Source of the DNA: CAYNUJ01 sp964573255
Lineage (GTDB): Bacteria > Bacteroidota > Ignavibacteria > Ignavibacteriales > Melioribacteraceae
Direction of reading: 5' to 3'
NCBI GenBank assembly: GCA_964573255.1
Contig: CAZNJB010000002.1
Coordinates: 62,001-126,000 of the forward strand
DNA length: 64,000 nt
Numbering within the stretch: the stretch's first letter is position 1; each line of letters begins with the position of its first letter. Under the pieces are notes generated by a model. It saw only the letters and a list, made by a program, of their open reading frames with translations, did not search any database and had not been told where the DNA came from. This document shows, piece after piece, positions 17,083 to 26,600 of the stretch. The translations under genes were made by a program, and so were the position numbers.

Positions 17083-17493
17083 ATGAAATTATTAATTTGG
17101 TATACGGATCTGTTTGCTTATAAGACAAGTCGAAAAGGACTCGAAACGGTTGAGGAATTAACAAAAGAAGAAAAAATTGAAAAATGTTTAGTGGCCTTTA
17201 TACAAGTTGAAGAAAAAGATGAAGAAAACTTAAAATCCGCCGAAACTAAAATGCTCAAGCAAATTAAATGGGCGGCAAAGAAAAACAATACCGAAAGAAT
17301 TGTGCTCCATTCGTTTGCCCATCTTTCCAGTTCAAAGGCTTCACCGGAAAGTGTTCAAAGTCTTTTTAATTCAGCAGAGGAACGATTAAAAAACTCAGGT
17401 TATAATGTTTCTCAAACTCCTTTCGGGTATTTTTTGGATTTGGAAATGAAAGCGCCTGGATTTCCTTTGGCCAGGTTATTCAAAGAATTTTAG
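17083..17493 (+). CDS. Free-standing threonyl-tRNA synthetase editing-type domain (archaeal ThrRS-ED/DTD-like)
   Basis: A 136-residue protein that resembles the N-terminal editing domain of archaeal threonyl-tRNA synthetase, a DTD-like fold that removes serine from Ser-tRNA-Thr. The N terminus MKLLIWYTDLFAYKTS, the LVAFIQVEEKD strand, the highly typical FAHLSSSKASPE (about 85-96) and TPFGYFLDLEMKAPGFPLARL (about 117-137) align along the whole length. It is not attached to a synthetase. Compared with the archaeal pattern I remember (PFGYYK or PFGWYK and GHPL), the Lys and the His are replaced (PFGYFL, GFPL), so catalysis may be changed or lost. Confidence 0.7.
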   Translation: MKLLIWYTDLFAYKTSRKGLETVEELTKEEKIEKCLVAFIQVEEKDEENLKSAETKMLKQIKWAAKKNNTERIVLHSFAHLSSSKASPESVQSLFNSAEERLKNSGYNVSQTPFGYFLDLEMKAPGFPLARLFKEF

Positions 17494-17661
17494 TATATAA
17501 GTTATATTTTACAAATTCTTTTCCACTTATTTCGGAAATGAAACAAATAATGAATTATTAATTAGTTCCATAAGAATTAAATGACTATATTTGATCTAAT
17601 AGGCAGTAAAATTAAGATGTAGAAGTAGTAGTAGAAATAGAATTACCCCTCTTTTCACTCC

Positions 17662-17690
17662 TTGACATTAAAGCTTTCTGTCATTTTCAT
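17662..17690 (+). promoter_or_regulatory. Candidate promoter of the cold-shock gene
   Basis: TTGACA at 17662-17667 is a perfect -35 box. A 17-nt spacer leads to TTTCAT (17685-17690), a poor -10. The transcript would have a short leader and an AAGGAG site at 17705-17710, 7 nt before the ATG. Confidence 0.35.
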
Positions 17691-17717
17691 AAAAACAAAT
17701 TATTAAGGAGCACTCAT

Positions 17718-17927
17718 ATGTCAGAGCGCAAAAACGGAACCGTTAAATGGTTCAACAGTTCTAAAGGTTACGGATTTATAACACAAAAATCCGGAGAAGA
17801 TGTATTTGTTCACTTTCAGTCAATTATTGGTGACGGTTATAAATCGTTGGAAGAAGGACAGGAAGTAGAATTTTCGATAACCCAAGGTCAAAAAGGACTG
17901 CAGGCGAGTGAAGTTAGAGCAATCTAA
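17718..17927 (+). CDS. Cold-shock domain protein (CspA family)
   Basis: A single cold-shock (OB-fold) domain of 69 residues that binds single-stranded RNA and DNA and acts as an RNA chaperone. The RNP1 motif KGYGFIT (about 19-25) and RNP2 VFVHF (about 34-38) are intact. The start ATG 17718 has an AAGGAG site, and a strong rho-independent terminator follows the stop, so this is a monocistronic gene. Its 5' leader seems short, unlike the long thermosensing leader of E. coli cspA. Confidence 0.93.
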   Translation: MSERKNGTVKWFNSSKGYGFITQKSGEDVFVHFQSIIGDGYKSLEEGQEVEFSITQGQKGLQASEVRAI

Positions 17928-17962
17928 ATTTAACTTGAAATCGAACTCTATTCTTTAGAGAT

Positions 17963-17992
17963 AAAAAGTCCGCTTATGGCGGACTTTTTTTG
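17963..17992 (+). terminator. Rho-independent terminator after the csp gene
   Basis: AAAAAGTCCGC (17963-17973) pairs with GCGGACTTTTT (17979-17989) around a 5-nt loop and runs into a T tract. Confidence 0.9.
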
Positions 17993-18292
17993 TTTAAATA
18001 ATTTTGAGAATCCGGTTACGTCATGGTATTGAATAAATTACATAAAAAGTGTATTGCATTCTGATTATTAAGTATAATGAATTATTCGTGTTCGTATCCT
18101 GAGTTAATCCGAATTATTGTTCATTCCTTAGGAAATTGGAGTTTAACCGCTAAAAATATTGAACAAAATAGCTTTTGAAAATTATTATAATCGGTCTGAG
18201 AAGAATTGTTGCGAAATATTTCGATTGTTAATTGTTTATTTTTTGGTTAAGTTTGAAATGAATGGTTTCATAAAAAGAATAAAAATTCTTAA

Positions 18293-18691
18293 ATGGATAA
18301 GAAATTCATTGCTTCGAGTTTATTATTTTTTTATATATTTTTTTCGATGAGCTATGTTTCTCCGCTTATTTCCCATTACTTATTTAAAGCATATATCGTG
18401 AAAAATTTGTGCGTTCAAAGAAAAAATCCTCGGAATAATTGTAAAGGGATGTGTCATTTGGTAAAACAGATGAAGGAACAGGATGGAACCGAAAAAAAAG
18501 CAAAAAATAATTATACAAATAATAACAGAAAGGATAATGAATATTGCTCTGTTCAGTTTATAGATTTAAAGGATAAAACAAAACAGAAACAAAAGTATGT
18601 TCTTTACTACGAAAATTTTATTGCTAACTTCATAAGCAAACCTTTAACGCCTCCCCCTCAATCCTTCCATAAATCAAAATATACTGCTTAA
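18293..18691 (+). CDS. Cys-rich small exported/membrane-anchored protein beside a TonB receptor
   Basis: A 132-residue protein without a named family that I recognise. It starts with an N-terminal hydrophobic segment (about 5-33). After it come three clustered cysteines in NLCVQRKNPRNNCKGMCHLV (about 42-61), with a CxxxC pair followed by His, then a long polar stretch rich in Lys and Asn, and a proline-rich end (PLTPPPQSF). Small proteins with a comparable NCxGxCxL motif occur beside TonB-dependent receptors in Bacteroidota, from memory. The receptor gene follows after 351 nt on the same strand. A role in handling a metal, perhaps copper, is an inference from the CxxxCH motif only. Confidence 0.65.
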   Translation: MDKKFIASSLLFFYIFFSMSYVSPLISHYLFKAYIVKNLCVQRKNPRNNCKGMCHLVKQMKEQDGTEKKAKNNYTNNNRKDNEYCSVQFIDLKDKTKQKQKYVLYYENFIANFISKPLTPPPQSFHKSKYTA

Positions 18692-19042
18692 ATGTATTGA
18701 TTTAATCTTCGCTATAATTTTAAATGATTAATAGTGCATTCGGATATTCTCTGCCGAATCCATAACGGAAATGGGTTCGAAGCTATTAAGGGATAATATT
18801 CAATTAGTATTCGGAATGCCGTTATTTATTCTGTCGTCAAAAAGTATTTGCCGAAAACACCGAATGATGACCGTTATTTCAATTTAAATTATTATGAATA
18901 ATGCGGAGAGTAAATTATTTCCGAATGGTTTTCGGAAAATAACATTAGCCGAAAGCGATGTTTTATTTAATACCCTTATTTATAGTGAAGAAATAAGTAG
19001 AGTCGTTGTTTGTTAAAAGTTCAAAACGAATGGAGAAAAAGG
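18692..19042. other. 351-nt gap between Cys-rich gene and TonB receptor gene, with a hairpin
   Basis: No open frame is present. The strongest structure is TTTCCGAA (18918-18925) facing TTCGGAAA (18931-18938) across a 5-nt loop, about 105 nt before the receptor start. Several further CGGAA/TTCCG half-sites are scattered between 18733 and 18825. This could be a regulator-binding region or a leader structure for the receptor mRNA. Confidence 0.4.
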
Positions 19043-20899
19043 ATGAATAAAAACAGATTTATTTTAGTTGCATTTGTTTGCTTTGTAATGATATTATCGA
19101 ATAAAATATTTGCTCAAGCAGATAGTATTAAGATTTATAATTTGGAAGAAATAAGTATTGTAGCAAAAAAGATTGATTTACTAAAAAATAGCGCCAATTT
19201 ATCCAAAGATAGATTGGCAAATATTTTTGAAAAAAATGGATATAGTTTAATTCGTAAAGGTGTTTTTTTTGCCAACGATATTTATGTTGACGGGTTTAAA
19301 CGAGGAAATGTAAGTATAATAGTTGATAACGAAAGATATCACAGCGCCGGTCCCAATAGGATGGATTCACCTCTTACGAGAATCAATCCGTTGGAAATGG
19401 GTAGTGTAAAATTGATTAAATCAAATTATAACATTCAGAGTAAATTGGGTGGACTTATAAGCTACAAAAGAATTCCACCACCGGAAGATTTATTGGTTAA
19501 AGTATCTCTTTCCGGAATGTTGGCTTCTTCTAAGAAGGGTGATTTTGCATTGAGAATAGGTGCAAAGAAGCAAGCGATTAATTTCAGATTTGCAAAGGGT
19601 CTTCCATATTTGGATGCAAAAGGAAGAGATTTTAAGACTCTTTATAATTACAAGCAAATAAAAGATTATCTGTTGAGTGAAATTTCCTTTCATGGGATTA
19701 GGAATGACTTCAAATACGGAATTTCGTTTACTTATTCGGAGGATGTTTCTTTTCCGTATTTGCAAATGGATGAGAGGAAGAATCAAGTTTACAGCGGATT
19801 TCTTAGCTATAAGAATAATAAAATTTATTTCAACTATACGAATCACGAAATGGATAATGGTTTTCGGAATTCGATGCAGCTGATGGATACGAAGGCAAAG
19901 AATTTAACGGTTGGCATTGTTGGGAAAAATTATGAAGTGTATTATCGGAATTGGGATGTGACAAACAAAATGCAAATGGCAAATATGAACATTTCCAATC
20001 ATATGATTCCGAATGCCGAAAGCATTTATGCAGCATTAAGCGGAGAATATCGTTTTAATCATCTTTTATTAAATTGGAAATTAGGTATAAACAGAAAAAA
20101 GATGCGGGATGCTCAACCGGAGAACCTTATAAGTAAATATTACGAAGGTTCTGAGTTCAACCGATATTTTCCCATTTTCGGTGTTACGGCAAGTTTGGAT
20201 AAGTATTATAAATCGGGTATGGGTTACGGACTTATCGGCGAAATATCTTCCGAATCACCCGAAATGAAATTTTTATTTATCAATTTGAAAAGGGCATTGA
20301 GTAGTCCGGATTGGATTGGGAATCCGAATATTTCTCAACCTTTAAAGATTGGATTGCGAGGAATATTGGATTTCAAAGGAATATCATTGGAACTATATTT
20401 CAACGAAATATATAATTATGTTAACCTTACAAATAGAAATTTTACAAAACAAATTTTAACTTATGAAAACGTTCATGCGCGTATTATGGGAATTAACGTT
20501 TCGTACAATTCAATATTTGTAGATTTGAATTTATATTATACTTATGGTCAAAATATAAATAGAAATTCTCCTTTGTCCGAAATACGTCCCTTAACGCTTC
20601 TATCCGAATTACGTTCTCCGAAGTATAATAATATACAATTGTTAGGAAAAATATTTGCGAGTCTGAAACAAAGTCGTGTAGACAAATTACTTAATGAAAC
20701 TGCAACGGAAGGCTGGTATAGGGTGGATTTAGGAATTTCTTACGAATCATCCAAGGTTAGAATTAACGTTATTGCCGAGAATATCACAAACCAATTATTC
20801 ACGAAACATCTTTCCTATTTGAGAGATCCGTTTACGACGAACTTAAAAGTGTATGAACCGGGAAGAGAATTTTTCTTCGAACTAGTCACAAGCTTTTAA
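19043..20899 (+). CDS. TonB-dependent outer-membrane receptor
   Basis: A 618-residue receptor. I start at ATG 19043, in a good AAAAAGG context, because it begins a clean signal peptide (MNKNRFILVAFVCFVMILSN, cut after FAQA). The plug domain follows directly (ANDIYVDGFKRGNVSIIVDN, PLTRINPLEMGSVKLIKSNY), and the rest is a beta-barrel of alternating aromatic strands ending in the C-terminal aromatic FFFELVTSF. There is no carboxypeptidase-like N-terminal extension, and it is shorter than SusC-type receptors, in the range of siderophore, haem or metal receptors. The upstream Cys-rich gene suggests a metal substrate. Its 3' end carries a long hairpin. Confidence 0.82.
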   Translation: MNKNRFILVAFVCFVMILSNKIFAQADSIKIYNLEEISIVAKKIDLLKNSANLSKDRLANIFEKNGYSLIRKGVFFANDIYVDGFKRGNVSIIVDNERYHSAGPNRMDSPLTRINPLEMGSVKLIKSNYNIQSKLGGLISYKRIPPPEDLLVKVSLSGMLASSKKGDFALRIGAKKQAINFRFAKGLPYLDAKGRDFKTLYNYKQIKDYLLSEISFHGIRNDFKYGISFTYSEDVSFPYLQMDERKNQVYSGFLSYKNNKIYFNYTNHEMDNGFRNSMQLMDTKAKNLTVGIVGKNYEVYYRNWDVTNKMQMANMNISNHMIPNAESIYAALSGEYRFNHLLLNWKLGINRKKMRDAQPENLISKYYEGSEFNRYFPIFGVTASLDKYYKSGMGYGLIGEISSESPEMKFLFINLKRALSSPDWIGNPNISQPLKIGLRGILDFKGISLELYFNEIYNYVNLTNRNFTKQILTYENVHARIMGINVSYNSIFVDLNLYYTYGQNINRNSPLSEIRPLTLLSELRSPKYNNIQLLGKIFASLKQSRVDKLLNETATEGWYRVDLGISYESSKVRINVIAENITNQLFTKHLSYLRDPFTTNLKVYEPGREFFFELVTSF

Positions 20900-20912
20900 T
20901 TTACCTTTATTA

Positions 20913-20963
20913 GGAGATGCTTATAAATTTAACCTAAACAGATTTAAATTTGTGAGCGTCTCC
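20913..20963 (+). terminator. Long plus-strand hairpin at the end of the TonB receptor mRNA
   Basis: 20913-20932 and 20944-20963 form a 20-bp helix with an 11-nt loop. Three of the pairs are G-U in the plus-strand RNA but would be A-C mismatches in the minus-strand RNA, so selection seems to act on the plus-strand transcript. No T tract follows, so it is a 3'-end stabiliser or a factor-dependent terminator rather than a classical one. Confidence 0.55.
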
Positions 20964-20971
20964 GTCTCTTG

Positions 20972-21061
20972 ATTAAATTGACTATTTAAAACAAAAAAAC
21001 TCGCAAGATGCGAGTTTTTTTTGCGGGGCCGACGAGACTCGAACTCGCGACCTCCTGCGTG
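20972..21061 (-). repeat. Left boundary: truncated tRNA-Asp 3' end plus terminator (att-like)
   Basis: 87 of 90 bases match 34113-34202. It holds the terminator hairpin ACTCGC/GCGAGT and the acceptor, T-arm and part of the anticodon stem of tRNA-Asp on the minus strand. The match fails in the anticodon loop (GTC replaced) and there is no D arm or 5' acceptor strand, so it cannot make a tRNA. Confidence 0.8.
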
Positions 21062-21145
21062 GTAGGCAAGGTAAACAACTAAAAAACCTTCAATAACAGC
21101 TTGAAATCGTAATTTCTCTTCTCGAGAAAATTCTGATTCTAGGAA

Positions 21146-21167
21146 AAAACTACTGCAAAACTACTGC
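21146..21167. repeat. Two adjacent 11-bp direct repeats near the left boundary
   Basis: AAAACTACTGC occurs at 21146-21156 and again immediately at 21157-21167, 85 nt inside the left island boundary. Paired short direct repeats at this distance from an attachment core resemble arm-type integrase sites, but no integrase is left to support this. Confidence 0.4.
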
Positions 21168-21291
21168 ATTAAATCCACTTAAAATTAATAACCCAAACTT
21201 AAGAAGATCTTAATACTAAAAATGGAGTTTAAAATGAAAAAAAACTTATGAGAAAAGCTGGAAATATTTATCAATAATTAAACGAATGTAA

Positions 21292-21673
21292 AATTACGAG
21301 GTTGAAAAATTTATTACTATTTACGGATTAAGAAATCCAGAAGGACATAGGTTTAGCACATTTAATCACGCAATAATTACATTTCAATGGTGTAAACCAA
21401 ATCCGCCAAGCAAATTAGGTAGTGTTAGACAATGGTATAAATACGGACGAGCAGTGAAAAAGGGCGAAACAGCCGTTTACATTGCTGTTCTTTTCACGAA
21501 AGGGAAAAAGAAACCAAATGACAACGGCAATTCAATAGAAGTAAAGTTTGAACAGAAAACGAAGAAGTGTTTTTGCATATAAGCCGATATTTGTTATTAG
21601 TCAGAAAGAAGAAAAGAAAAACGGTGGTGGGAAACTTTCAAATCTACACAACTCTAAAAGCGCTTTCCATTAA
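21292..21673 (+). pseudogene. ArdC-like antirestriction/ssDNA-binding protein remnant
   Basis: Reading from 21292 gives about 93 codons that resemble the N-terminal domain of ArdC-type proteins of plasmids and conjugative elements: NPEGHRFSTFNHAIITFQ, then SVRQWYKYGRAVKKGETAVY and AVLFTKGKKK. There is no start codon (a TAA lies at 21289-21291). Near 21570 a frameshift is needed to continue into FAYKPIFVISQ, the next conserved ArdC segment, which then stops at 21671-21673. The metallopeptidase-like C-terminal domain is missing. It is a decayed relic of the mobile element that brought the island. Confidence 0.7.
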
Positions 21674-22895
21674 TAATATTTTGTTTTAGGGAATTCCCAA
21701 AGTTTTGTTTCCTCGCGCCAAGCTTTCACAGCATCAATTACTCCGCTAATAATCTCATTCATTTGTTTCTTGTCTAATTGAAAATAATCGCCGACGCTTT
21801 TAGCAAGCATAAAATCAAGTAAATTATTTTCGATGTCAATATTCAGAGACAGCCCGTCTTTGGCAATATACGGATTAATATCGTAAGTGGGAGATAGAAT
21901 CCAACCTTTACGTGTTAGCAAAAAGCCGTGATTTCTTATTTGGTCGTCCGTGTTTGAAACAGCGATGTTAAATATTATACGTCTCCAAAGTTGGCGTAAA
22001 TCTTCTTTTATATTTGCACCGTAGCTTTGGATAAACTCGGCAATATCCAGATAACTTGCGCTTTCATCTTTCAATTTTGCTTCGTTTTAATTACACATAG
22101 TCATAGCCGAAGCAAAGTGGACCAGTTTGTCCCCAATTCTTTCGAACCGTTTTGTAGAGAAAGTTCGATGCTGTCCTATCACTTTCTCTAATTTACTTTC
22201 AGACATATTAATCTTGGCTTTTAGAGCTAATTTATATGCACGAAACTCCTACGTAGCTTTATCAGTTACGTCATTTTTTGAAGGAAACTTTGCTATCCAA
22301 AGATTGTTTTTCTCATCGAGTACGTTAGATTTTGGACGCGTCCCGCCAAGCGACAAACCCGGCGTAAGCAAAATAGAAAGCCACTTGCTAATTTCTTTTG
22401 TATTCTCCTCGTCTTCAATTACTGAAACGTCATAATGCAAATCTCTTATCTTAGTCCATGGCGGTGTTGGGTATTCGAGGTTGTTATCGGTGAAATTGCT
22501 ATCTGGATGTAACTTAAATCTTAATGCACCCGAGCGTGTTTTATCATAAACGCCGAGCAGGAAATCAACATCAAGCTGCTTTCTGGTGTGTCTGTTTTCG
22601 ATGCGGCCAATAATTGCTTTGCGTCTTTTCATAAGCGTTCTACCCCAAGTATCGGGCATTAAATCTAAGAAAACTTAAAAATTGATTTCGCTTTCGGTAA
22701 ATTATTTCCCTTTTACAAAACTGAGATTAGGGGCAAGCAAAACTTGTTCTTTCGACGATAGAAAATCCGGGTTATACTCAAACGAAAAAACTCTTTTCCG
22801 CAAATCCGTTCAGCAGTAAGTATGCCAATAAGTTTCGGTTTTTCAAGCTAAAACCAATCGGCGTAAACGTAAATATTTGTCGTATGAGTTCTCAT
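21670..22895 (-). pseudogene. HipA-type Ser/Thr kinase toxin, decayed
   Basis: On the minus strand the reading begins at ATG 22895 (4 nt after the HipB-like stop) and follows HipA along its full length, but with in-frame stops (including after YADWF, SFVKGK, NDVTDKAT and MTMCN) and at least one frameshift near 22760. Recognisable HipA segments are MPDTWGRTLMKRRK, LGGTRPKSNVLDEKNNLWIA (activation/P-loop-like part), KRFERIGDKLVHFASAMT, and the catalytic core RRIIFNIAVSNTDDQIRNHG with GWILSPTYDINP. HipA phosphorylates glutamyl-tRNA synthetase in E. coli; this copy cannot make the enzyme. Confidence 0.8.
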
Positions 22896-22896
22896 T

Positions 22897-23019
22897 TTAT
22901 CTTAATAATTCCATATCTTGAAGTTTTCTGCCAAGTTCGTCATCTGAGGCAAGTTTAATGTTTTGTCCAAGCAGTTCAAAATACTTACGGTATTTCGGAA
23001 AAACAATTTGCTTTTTCAT
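22897..23019 (-). pseudogene. HipB-like antitoxin remnant with its HTH deleted
   Basis: A 40-residue frame directly upstream of hipA. It begins MKKQIVFPKYRKYFELLGQN and continues IKLASDDELGRKLQDMELLR. In the usual antitoxins of this type these two ends flank a complete XRE helix-turn-helix of roughly 45-50 residues. Here the ends are joined in frame at KLA, so the DNA-binding part is gone while start, stop and spacing to hipA are kept. The family comparison is from memory; the short open frame is seen directly. Confidence 0.65.
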
Positions 23020-23693
23020 AATTATTATGTTGAATATTATAAACAAATGTAATTTAAATGGTGAGAGTAAGCAACTGAAATAAACGACAAAATATTAATC
23101 GATATTTTTGCATTTAGCTAATATGGATATGCCTTTGCGAGCGATTAACAAAAGCAGATGAAACAATCCTTTTGTTTTACGTTGGATAATAAGAAGCAAC
23201 AAGATAAATAGTCGTTTATCTTTTCCTACTCAGAAAGGTACTAAATGTTATAAGAATTTTAATAGTTTAATTCTAAACTATAAACATTGTTTACAAACTT
23301 ATAGACACTGTTAATACTTGTGATTTTAGAATATTATAAAAAAGCTGTTTTGAGCTAAAAACGCAAGATGAATCTTTAGCTTGATTATTGCATATATAAT
23401 ACTTTGTGAAAATAAGATAATTCTTCCTTGCAATATTAACAATTAAAATGACAAGTAATTTATTGCCAAAAGTAATTCCTTAATACTCAACACTATTTTT
23501 TATACTTTTATTGGATTTTTACGTAAGTAAATATGTGAAACATTATAAACTAATTTTATAGAACATTATAAAATTAGTTTATAGAAAGAATATTAAAAAA
23601 AATAATTTTAAAGCGATTTTGGAGTATGATAAGGATGGTATAAAAATTGTTTGGAGGTGCTTTTCAAGTAACATATAAACATGGAGTTTACTA
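23020..23693. other. 674-nt AT-rich region upstream of the giant surface-protein gene
   Basis: No open frame is supported. It contains a small palindrome TAAACATTGTTTA (23281-23293) and a perfect 17-bp inverted repeat at 23544-23583 (listed separately). The right end provides the GGAG site (23683-23686) for the gene starting at 23694. It is probably the regulatory region of that gene. Confidence 0.5.
23544..23583. repeat. Perfect 17-bp inverted repeat, 6-bp spacer
   Basis: TATAAACTAATTTTATA (23544-23560) and TATAAAATTAGTTTATA (23567-23583) are exact inverted copies, 110 nt upstream of the giant gene. It could be an operator or a hairpin in the 5' leader. Confidence 0.6.
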
Positions 23694-26600
23694 ATGCAAA
23701 GAATAATTTTACTACTTTTATTATTAAGTACAATTTATTTTGCGCAAAATAGAATTGTTTTATTTGAGGAGGATTTTAGGTATGCTTCTTCTAATTCAGA
23801 TAATCCGATTGTTTATGCAGATAGTTTAATTAGGGATGGTTGGACTATTGTAACTGATAATAACAAGAATGTGTGGGGATTGATTTTTCCAAATTCAATA
23901 AGAAATTGCGAGGGACATAACTACTATATTACAGAAATTCCTTACGGACTCCCGATAACTTATTCAAAATGGGTTACACCTTATGTAGATACAACAGTTG
24001 AATATGACAAAAATGGGGTTTTATACTGTTCTGCTTGGAAAAAGGAATTTAATAGTCAAAATGGCCAATATTATTATGTATATAATTTAAACGAAGGAAA
24101 AGAATTTGAATGTAATTCAAATATCTATTTCCCAGAATATCAAAATAATCAAAATACATCGATTGAAACCCCAATGATAGACATTAGTGGATACCAAAAT
24201 ATAATTTTAGAATTTGATTTAAAAATTCCTGAAATTGATCAAAAAACACAAGATTTTGATGAAAAATTGTGGGCAGATTATTTAGTCGTCAATTTGTATT
24301 CGGGCGGTGTTAAAACACAATTATTAAAAACGGATGAAGAGAGTGATTGGAGACATATTAAAATAAATTTTGATGATATAGAGGGAATTTATAATAATGG
24401 ATTAATTTATATAGAGTTTTTCTTTCATTCTGATTACTATAGTGTATATGAAGGCATATATATAGATAATATTAAAGTGTCTGGAATTGGCGGGAATATA
24501 AATGTTTCGTACCCTAACGGCGGAGAGCTCTTTTATTCTAATAAATCATTTAATGTAAATTGGTCATTTCCTCACGGAGATAATGTGAAGATTGAATTAA
24601 TGAGAAAAAATGGTCAATATCATGAATATTATACTTTAGTGGAAAATACGGAAAACGATGGATACGAGGTTGTACAAGTACCAGACGAAATTATAAATTT
24701 TGGTAAAATATTTAAAATAAAAGTTAGTAGTATTAATAATTCATCAATCTACGATGAGAGCAATAGTTATTTTACAATATTAAATGCCGATGAGCCAAAT
24801 ATTTCTATAACTTCGCCAAATTCAAATTCTGTTTGGGGTTTAGGGGAAACGTATTATATTAGATGGGAGACAAATATTTCAGACCATAATTTTAACATTG
24901 AGCTTTATAAAGGCGGTTCATTTTATCAAGATATTGCAACAGTTTCGAGTAATACTTCTTCTTACGAATGGACAATACCTGATTATTTACCGGAGGCTAC
25001 CAATTATAAAATAAAAATAACCGATGCTTCAAATTCTAATGATTTTGATGAAAGCGCAAGTTTTACAATTAAACTTCTTAAAACTATTACAATAAATTCA
25101 CCATCTTGCGATGCACAATGGAGAATTGGTGAGCAAAAAGAAATTATTTGGACAAGTGATAATATTGAAGATGGCAACAATGTTAAAATTGAAATTGATA
25201 ATAATGGATATAGACGAACGATTGCCAGTTCAACGCCGAATGACGGTTCGTATATGTGGGATATTGGCGCTGATTTTTCATTAACTCCTTCTAATGAAAA
25301 TAAAATAATTATTACATTAGTTGGCGATCCAAGAGCGAAAGGGGAGAGTTGCAATTTCACTTTGTTGGAGCCATATAGTATTCAAGTTACATCTCCAAAT
25401 GGTGGTAGAATTTTTGAAAACGCAACGTATAACATCACTTGGGAATCAAATATTATTGGCGGGCATTACGATATCTATCTTTTTAGATATAATACGTCTG
25501 TCCAAGTAATAACACAAAATTTTTATACGTATGATAATTATTATGAATGGACAGTACCAACTTCAATAACGAGTGGAAATGGTTATACAATTAAAGTAGT
25601 TTCACATGACAATCCTGATATTAATGATTATTCTTCCTCTTTTGAAATTTATGGACCTGGCATTAGTGGAATTATTACTAGAAATACTACATTGAATTCT
25701 AATAATTATTTAACAGGAAATGTATTTATTTATCCAGGAGTAGTGCTAAAAATTAGTGAAAACGTAAACTTGGATTTAAAAGGGTATGATATAACTGTTA
25801 ATGCAAATAATTCCGGGGATAATGGCATGTTTAAGGCAGTGAAAGCTACCATTATTTCGTCAGGTGATTATGAAAGTGAGATTAAAACCGATGATTATAC
25901 AGCTATAATAAGTCTGGAAAATTCTACATTAGATCACTGTAATATTAAAACTTACGGCAGAAGTTTATTTAATGACGTAACTTTTAAAAATGTTAATTAT
26001 CCGATTTATTTTTATAGTGTTTATACTTTGCCGAATTTGGAAAATATTAGTTTTGGTGAAAATGTAACACACCCTGGAATTAAAATTTCCGGGAATATAA
26101 CTACAGATTTAACGCTTAAAAATTATGGAATACCATATTATGGTGGTTTTACAATTAAAAGTAATGCACATGTAATATTAGAAAGCGGGATGACTTTTTA
26201 CTTTGATAATAATAATATAACTGTTGGGTATTCAAGCCAAAACCAGGGAATATTATCAGCCAACAATGTAAGATTTGTTTCTGTTAATAATTCGCTTAAA
26301 ACTATGCTAATTTATTATGGAAGCGCAACTTTTAACCAATGTACTTTTGATAAAATAGATATTGTAAGCGATAATGGATCCAATTTCACATTAGAGAACA
26401 ACACATTTAAGAATATAGAATATCCGATAGAGATAGGAGATTATCCGGTGACAAGTCCTGTAATAAGTGGGAATGTATTTGAAGAGAGTGTAGAACATAA
26501 GGGGATAAAATTAACCGGATATATAAAGGAAGATTGTACTATAAAGAATTATGGATATCCATATTATCCGTGGTTTTATGTCGATGATAATGCAACGATA

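Noticed and set aside
18159..18350. 63-residue plus-strand frame overlapping the Cys-rich gene
   Set aside because: It lacks a good ribosome binding site, overlaps the better frame by 58 nt and has low-complexity composition.
21024..21070. Second tRNA-Asp gene at the left boundary
   Set aside because: Only the 3' half is present and the anticodon loop is changed; no D arm or 5' acceptor strand.
22127..22435. 102-residue plus-strand frame in the hipA region
   Set aside because: It is antisense to the HipA pseudogene, whose conserved residues are on the minus strand.
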